Part shown: in pieces, positions 59,502 through 64,000 of the stretch
Numbering within the stretch: the first letter of the stretch is position 1
How the letters are laid out: each line of letters starts with the position of its first letter
Origin: an uncultured Muribaculaceae bacterium
GTDB lineage: Bacteria > Bacteroidota > Bacteroidia > Bacteroidales > Muribaculaceae
Direction: 5' to 3'
NCBI GenBank assembly: GCA_934661195.1
Contig: CAKUJD010000002.1
Span: forward strand, 336,259 to 400,258
Length of the DNA: 64,000 bases
Notes under the pieces: model-generated
The model's database searches: none
What the model saw: only the letters and a program-made list of their open reading frames with translations
What the model was told of the DNA's origin: nothing
Made by a program: the position numbers and the translations under genes

Positions 59502-61379
59502 TCAACGCTTGTCGGGATTGCCCTCATACCAGTTGATGAACGCCTTGTTCACCATCTTGTTGCCGCCGGGAGTGGGGTAGTCGCCTGTGAAATACCAGTC
59601 GCCAGGGCAATTGGGAATGGACTTGTGCAGGCCTTCGGTTGACTGGTATATCAATTCAACGCTTGCATTAATGTCCACGTCCTTTATCATCTCGGCTATC
59701 TTGGCCGAGATTTCCTCATCGGTAAACGGGGCGTAAATCTCGGTTACATAGTTCACCACGTCTTCCTTCTTAAAATCCTGCTGTGCCTTGCACTTGGCAT
59801 ACACGTTGTCGATCACGCTGTCCATGCCGCGCTCCTTAAGCAAGGCAATAGCAGCCCTGAATGCGCAAAACTCGGCCATGCGCGACATGTCGATGCCATA
59901 GTAGTCGGGGTAGCGCACTTGCGGCGACGACGACACAATCACGATTTTCTTCGGGTGCAGGCGGTCAAGAATTCTGATAATTGACTGTTTTAGCGTGGTG
60001 CCACGCACGATGCTGTCGTCAATCACCACCAAATTGTCGACTCCGGCCTTCACCTGGCCGTAGGTCACATCATACACGTGCGCGGCAAGATCGTTTCTCG
60101 ACTTGCCCTCGGTGATGAACGTGCGCAGCTTGATGTCCTTGATGGCGATTTTCTCGATGCGCAGCCTGTGGGCCATGATGTCCTTCAGATTTTGCTCAAA
60201 GTCGCCGGCATTACGGTCGAGTTCAAGAATTTTGCTCACCTGCTGGGCGCGCTGGTAGTCGTTGATGCCCTCCACCATGCCGATATAAGCAATTTCGGCG
60301 GTGTTGGGGATAAACGAAAATATGGTGTGGTCCACGTCATAGTCCACTGCCTTCAAAATCTTGCCGGCCAAGTTGCGGCCAAGGCGCTTGCGCTCCTCAT
60401 ATATGTCGGCATCGCTGCCGCGCGAGAAGTAGATGCGCTCAAACGAGCAGCGGCGGTTGTCGAGCTCATCGAGGATTTTGCTCACCTCCACATCGCCCCG
60501 CTTGTTCACAATCACAGCTGAGCCAGGAGTCAGCTCCTTCACCTGGTCGACTTCAACCCTCATGGTGGTTTGAATCACCGGGCGCTCCGATGCCGCCACA
60601 AATATTTCATCGTCGCAGTAGTAGAATGCGGGGCGTATGCCATGAGGGTCGCGCATCACAAACATATCGCCGCTGCCAGTGATGCCACACATTGCATATC
60701 CGCCGTCCCACGTGCCTGATGGACGCTGCAGCACCTCCTTCATGTCGAGGTTGTCCTCAATGGTTGCGGTCAGTTCCTTGCCGTCAAGGCCCTGGCTGTG
60801 GTATTTGTCATACAGGCGCTGGTTGGCCTTGTCGAGCGACTGCCCAAGCTGCTCCAGTAGTATCACTGTGTCGGAATACACGCGCGGATGCTGGCCCTGG
60901 CTCACAATGTCGTTGAAAATCTCGTCAACGTTGGTCATGTTGAAGTTGCCGCACAGCAGCAGGTTGCGCGACTTCCAGTTGTTGCGGCGCAAAAACGGAT
61001 GCACATAGCTTATGCCCGACTTGCCCGTGGTGCTGTAGCGCAGGTGGCCCATATAGGCCTCGCCCACAAACGGCAGCTCGCTCTCGCGTGTGCCGCCCAT
61101 CACAGCCTCGCTGATTTGGCTGCGCACCTTGCCAAAGATCTCGCTTATGGCACCCGAGCCCAGGCCACGCTCGCGAAATATGTACTCATTGCCCGGCTGT
61201 GTGTGTATCGACACGCAGCCCAGCCCGGCGCCCTCCTGCCCGCGGTTGTGCTGCTTCTCCATGAGCAGATACAGCTTATTCAGGCCATACAGGTAGGTGC
61301 CGTACTTTTCCTTATAGTAGCTTAGTGGCTTGCGCAATCTTATCATTGCTATGCCACACTCATGCTTTAAAACTTCCAC
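59502..61379 (-). CDS. Glutamine-dependent amidophosphoribosyltransferase family protein (PurF-like, long form)
   Basis: A class II glutamine amidotransferase joined to a phosphoribosyltransferase domain, as in the first step of purine synthesis. The nucleophile lies in HECGIA (C8, after a short leader peptide), followed by HNRGQEGAG and GHLRYSTTGKSG. The second half has the PRPP loop VIDDSIVRGTT. At 625 residues it is longer than PurF (about 470-505); the extra 70 C-terminal residues are of unknown use. I recall Bacteroides carrying this long paralogue as well as ordinary PurF, so the biosynthetic role is uncertain. It is 12 nt after glnN. Confidence 0.85.
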   Translation of the reverse strand: MEVLKHECGIAMIRLRKPLSYYKEKYGTYLYGLNKLYLLMEKQHNRGQEGAGLGCVSIHTQPGNEYIFRERGLGSGAISEIFGKVRSQISEAVMGGTRESELPFVGEAYMGHLRYSTTGKSGISYVHPFLRRNNWKSRNLLLCGNFNMTNVDEIFNDIVSQGQHPRVYSDTVILLEQLGQSLDKANQRLYDKYHSQGLDGKELTATIEDNLDMKEVLQRPSGTWDGGYAMCGITGSGDMFVMRDPHGIRPAFYYCDDEIFVAASERPVIQTTMRVEVDQVKELTPGSAVIVNKRGDVEVSKILDELDNRRCSFERIYFSRGSDADIYEERKRLGRNLAGKILKAVDYDVDHTIFSFIPNTAEIAYIGMVEGINDYQRAQQVSKILELDRNAGDFEQNLKDIMAHRLRIEKIAIKDIKLRTFITEGKSRNDLAAHVYDVTYGQVKAGVDNLVVIDDSIVRGTTLKQSIIRILDRLHPKKIVIVSSSPQVRYPDYYGIDMSRMAEFCAFRAAIALLKERGMDSVIDNVYAKCKAQQDFKKEDVVNYVTEIYAPFTDEEISAKIAEMIKDVDINASVELIYQSTEGLHKSIPNCPGDWYFTGDYPTPGGNKMVNKAFINWYEGNPDKR

Positions 61380-61391
61380 AGTGCCCTCCGG

Positions 61392-63581
61392 TTAGTGAAT
61401 AAACAGCAGTTCTCTGTACTTGGGCAGAGGCCACATTTCATCGTCTACCATAAGCTCAAGCTTGTCGATATGGTAGCGGATGGTGTCGAGATAGGGCACC
61501 ACGGTGTCGTGGTAGGCATTGGCCTTGTCGCGCAGGCTGTCGATCTTGTTGGCCACCTTGCGGGCATTGACCATAGCGGCCACATTGTCCTTGATGAACT
61601 GCATATGCTCCGACATTTTCTCAATCATGGCCATGTCCTGAGCTGCAATTTTCTCGCCTTGCTCCTTTGGGAAAAGGCTCTTGATTTTATACACGTTGTC
61701 GAGAAGAATCGACTGGTAGCGTGTGGCCACTGGAATTATGTGGTTCAGGGCAAGGTCGCCGAACACACGTGCTTCAATCTGAATCTTCTTGGTGTAGGTC
61801 TCCCAGCTAACCTCGTTGCGTGCCTCAAGTTCAACCTTGTTGAACACGCCTGTGTTGGCAAACAGCTCAACCGATGCTTTGTCGAGAAACGAGTCAAGAA
61901 TCTTGGGCACAGAAGTCTCGCAGTCAAGGCCACGGCGCTTAGCCTCCACTTTCCACTCGTCGCTATATCCGTTGCCATCGAAGTGAATTGGCTTGGAGTA
62001 TTCAATGAGCCGCTTGTCCTCCTCAAGAATGGCGTGGTCAAGCTCCTCACCGGCTGCCACGCGGGCGTCGACGCGAGTCTTAAACTCTTTAAGCTGCTCG
62101 GCCACAGCTGCGTTGAGCACTATCATGGCCGAAGCACTGTTGGCGCTCGAGCCAACGGCGCGGAACTCAAAGCGGTTGCCTGTGAAGGCAAATGGCGATG
62201 TGCGATTGCGGTCGGTGTTGTCGAGCAGCAGGTCAGGAATCTGCGACACCTTTAGGTTGAGGGCCGACTTGCCTCCAAACGACAGGTCGTCGTCCTGATC
62301 CTTGCTGATGAGCTGCTCCAGAATGGTGCTCACCTGCGAGCCAAGGAACATCGAGATGATGGCTGGCGGCGCCTCGTTGGCACCGAGGCGGTGAGCATTG
62401 GTGGCGCTTACAATCGATGCCTTAAGCAGTCCGTTGTATTTATACACAGCGGCCATCACATTGGAAACAAATGTGATGAACTGCAGGTTCTCTTTTTCAG
62501 TCTTGCCGGGCTTGAACAGCTGCGTGCCAGTGTCGGTACCCAGGCTCCAGTTGTTGTGCTTGCCAGAGCCATTGATGCCGGCAAACGGCTTCTCATGCAA
62601 CAGCACACGGAAGTGGTGACGGCGTGCCACCTCGGCCATCACCTTCATCACCAACAGATTGTGGTCGTTGGCCAGATTCGTTTCCTCATAAATTGGAGCA
62701 AGCTCAAACTGGTTGGGAGCCACCTCATTGTGGCGGGTCTTGGCAGGAATGCCCAGTTTGTGGCATTCAATCTCCAGGTCGAGCATAAACTCCTCCACTC
62801 GCATTGGAATTGCGCCGAAGTAGTGATCTTCAAGCTGCTGATTCTTTGCGCTCTCGTGGCCCATAAGGGTGCGGCCGGTCATAACCAAGTCGGGACGTGC
62901 GGCAAACAGAGCCTCGTCAACGAGGAAATATTCCTGCTCCCAGCCCAAATATGAAATCACATGCTTCACCTTGGGGTCAAAATACTGAGCCACTGCCGTG
63001 CCTGCCTTGTCAACGCTGTTGAGCGCGCGCAGCAGCGGAGTCTTGTAGTCGAGCGACTCGCCAGAGTAGGCAATAAATATGGTGGGGATGCACAGAGTGT
63101 TGTCGTGAATGAATGCCGGCGACGAGATGTCCCAGGCCGAGTAGCCACGGGCCTCGAATGTGTTGCGGATTCCGCCATTGGGGAAACTTGAAGCATCGGG
63201 CTCTTGCTGGACAAGAAGTTTTCCGCTAAATTCCTCAATCACTCCGCCCTTGCCATCGTGTTCGATGAAAGAGTCGTGCTTCTCGGCGGTGCCGTCGGTG
63301 AGTGGGTGGAACCAGTGGGTGTAGTGCGACACGCCATTGTCCATAGCCCATTTCTTCATGCCTGCGGCCACGCTGTCGGCCACCTCGCGGTTGAGCGGCT
63401 CCTTGTTGTCGATTGCATAGATCAATGCCTCGTAGGTCTGCTTGGGCAGATACTGATACATCGTCTTGCGGTTGAAAACATACATGCCGTAGTAGTCCGA
63501 AGGTGCGCCTTCAGGGATCTTTACATTAACCGGTTCGCGGTTAAAGGCCTGTTCAACTTCTTTAAATCTCAGGTGTGACAT
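61392..63581 (-). CDS. glnN: Glutamine synthetase, type III
   Basis: Makes glutamine from glutamate and ammonia. The 729-residue GSIII is the large form typical of Bacteroidetes and cyanobacteria. Blocks: MYVFNRKTMYQYLPKQTYEAL at the start, KPFAGINGSGKHNNWSLGT (ATP/glutamate site), and TSPFAFTGNRFEFRAVGSS (GSIII signature with the catalytic arginines). A C-terminal helical region follows. ATG 63581 is used. It is transcribed with the amidotransferase gene (12-nt gap). A candidate RNA lies upstream. Confidence 0.96.
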   Translation of the reverse strand: MSHLRFKEVEQAFNREPVNVKIPEGAPSDYYGMYVFNRKTMYQYLPKQTYEALIYAIDNKEPLNREVADSVAAGMKKWAMDNGVSHYTHWFHPLTDGTAEKHDSFIEHDGKGGVIEEFSGKLLVQQEPDASSFPNGGIRNTFEARGYSAWDISSPAFIHDNTLCIPTIFIAYSGESLDYKTPLLRALNSVDKAGTAVAQYFDPKVKHVISYLGWEQEYFLVDEALFAARPDLVMTGRTLMGHESAKNQQLEDHYFGAIPMRVEEFMLDLEIECHKLGIPAKTRHNEVAPNQFELAPIYEETNLANDHNLLVMKVMAEVARRHHFRVLLHEKPFAGINGSGKHNNWSLGTDTGTQLFKPGKTEKENLQFITFVSNVMAAVYKYNGLLKASIVSATNAHRLGANEAPPAIISMFLGSQVSTILEQLISKDQDDDLSFGGKSALNLKVSQIPDLLLDNTDRNRTSPFAFTGNRFEFRAVGSSANSASAMIVLNAAVAEQLKEFKTRVDARVAAGEELDHAILEEDKRLIEYSKPIHFDGNGYSDEWKVEAKRRGLDCETSVPKILDSFLDKASVELFANTGVFNKVELEARNEVSWETYTKKIQIEARVFGDLALNHIIPVATRYQSILLDNVYKIKSLFPKEQGEKIAAQDMAMIEKMSEHMQFIKDNVAAMVNARKVANKIDSLRDKANAYHDTVVPYLDTIRYHIDKLELMVDDEMWPLPKYRELLFIH

Positions 63582-63681
63582 AATTTAATATGTTAATATT
63601 ATAAACCAGTAAAAAACAATCTTTGATTTTTTGCGCCACACAGGCTGTGGGCTGCGCTGCCCGCCATGCGGCTACAGGGGT

Positions 63682-63715
63682 ATAAAAACAAGAATATCAC
63701 CCGTTGAGGTGATAT
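63682..63715 (-). terminator. Terminator-like hairpin in the glnN leader
   Basis: ATATCACC (63715-63708 on the minus strand) pairs with GGTGATAT (63701-63694) around a short loop, followed by TCTTGTTTTTAT. It either ends the small RNA or attenuates glnN. Confidence 0.65.
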
Positions 63716-63838
63716 CTTTGCTGTTCGGTTAGGGGCGAAATGGGCTACCGCGCTTTTTACAGCACTGCTGCAACTGCACAAATCTGCGCCATTGCACGAG
63801 TCGGTATGCCTAAACAATCGTTTCACCCTTGCTAATAA
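63685..63838 (-). ncRNA. Candidate structured small RNA upstream of glnN
   Basis: The transcript predicted from the promoter folds as a rod. The outer stem is 63829-63821 with 63733-63740 (AGGGTGAAA/TTTCGCCC). A second stem is 63810-63802 with 63743-63750 (GGCATACCG/CGGTAGCC, one bulge). An apical hairpin lies at 63795-63770 (GCAA/TTGC ends), and a large internal loop sits between. It ends in a terminator. A free-standing small RNA of about 155 nt (a 6S-like rod is one option) or a glnN leader are both possible. No known family is recognised. Confidence 0.4.
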
Positions 63839-63844
63839 TGAGTG

Positions 63845-63876
63845 CAAAGTTAGCGCATCTAAGCCAAAAAACAAAA
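63845..63876 (-). promoter_or_regulatory. Promoter upstream of the candidate RNA / glnN (TTTTG - 19 nt - TAACTTTG)
   Basis: TTTTG (63876-63872) and TAACTTTG (63852-63845) on the minus strand form a good pair. It lies 260 nt from glnN, which is long for a simple leader. Confidence 0.65.
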
Positions 63877-64000
63877 CAAATCCGGACTGTGAAAGTGGCA
63901 TTCTGTAGTTTTTTTCACGATATCCCAGCTTTTAGCCTCATAATGAGTCTCAAAAAAAACGGCATAAGTTTTGCCATAGTTACAGCAAAAATGTGTAATT

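Larger units (their letters stand above)
63582..64000. other. Upstream region of glnN
   Basis: About 420 bp with no protein gene. It holds a candidate structured RNA and its promoter and terminator (63682-63876), a GC-rich dyad near 63634-63660, and AT-rich DNA just before glnN that may hold the glnN promoter. From 63900 to the end I see only AT-rich sequence with a small dyad at about 63936-63953. Confidence 0.6.

Overview
The window looks like chromosome of a Bacteroidales bacterium, most likely a Muribaculaceae (S24-7) relative; the family is inferred from gene content and style, not from a search. Signs are a fused LpxC-FabZ, the Bacteroidetes RpoZ type, a type III glutamine synthetase, NspC for spermidine, MutS2, DUF4251, secreted dipeptidyl peptidase III, and many promoters with the Bacteroidetes form TTTG/TTG - about 20 nt - TAnnTTTG. 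Shine-Dalgarno sequences are mostly absent. Coding DNA is GC-rich and intergenic DNA AT-rich. I saw no tRNA, rRNA, CRISPR array, prophage or transposase.

Layout. 1-600: start of a probable LysE-family exporter running off the left edge, and the RNase P RNA gene, both minus. 649-3125: a short cation-diffusion exporter, divergent from an HtrA protease. 3248-9110: a minus run of holA, a flavodiiron protein, nspC and a UvrD/PcrA helicase, the last behind a two-copy palindromic repeat that carries a promoter. 9328-11493: an HsdR-N-like protein, a small unknown gene, rpoZ and bamD. 11772-13060: four small envelope genes (two YtxH, one holin-X, one unknown). 13265-18002: clpC, with a sigma-54-type promoter, and htpG. 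18163-21439: the lipid A operon lpxD - lpxC/fabZ - lpxA. 21605-21886: an AT-rich orphan. 22094-28345: a CzcA-type metal efflux operon with a His/Cys-rich leader gene and a FeoB-associated Cys-rich peptide. 28501-29789: a hemerythrin protein coupled to a LuxR regulator. 29967-33664: mlaE, mlaF and a Pif1-like helicase fused to TPRs. 33654-38808: gyrA followed by two paralogous TPR proteins.

39111-46798: a DUF4251 protein, a CPBP protease, lptB, udk, a large PLD-helicase-DUF3427 protein and tgt. 46808-59406: an LptF/LptG permease, mutS2, a lipoprotein, a PhnP-like hydrolase, dxr, rseP, an RlmI-like methyltransferase, DPP III, an inverted-repeat element and an AlkD-like protein. 59502-63581: a glutamine-PRPP amidotransferase and glnN. 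63582-64000: a candidate structured RNA with its own promoter and terminator.

Themes. Envelope biogenesis is spread through the window: lpx genes, lptB, an LptF/G permease, bamD, mlaEF, htrA and rseP. Protein quality control (htrA, clpC, htpG, rseP), metal and redox or NO stress (CDF, Czc operon, flavodiiron, hemerythrin) and DNA maintenance (holA, the UvrD-like helicase, gyrA, mutS2, AlkD-like, Pif1-TPR) are also represented. I found no complete new multi-gene system. The best leads are the clpC sigma-54 promoter, the candidate RNA before glnN, the hemerythrin-LuxR pair with its dyads, the repeat in front of the helicase, and the stand-alone PLD-helicase.
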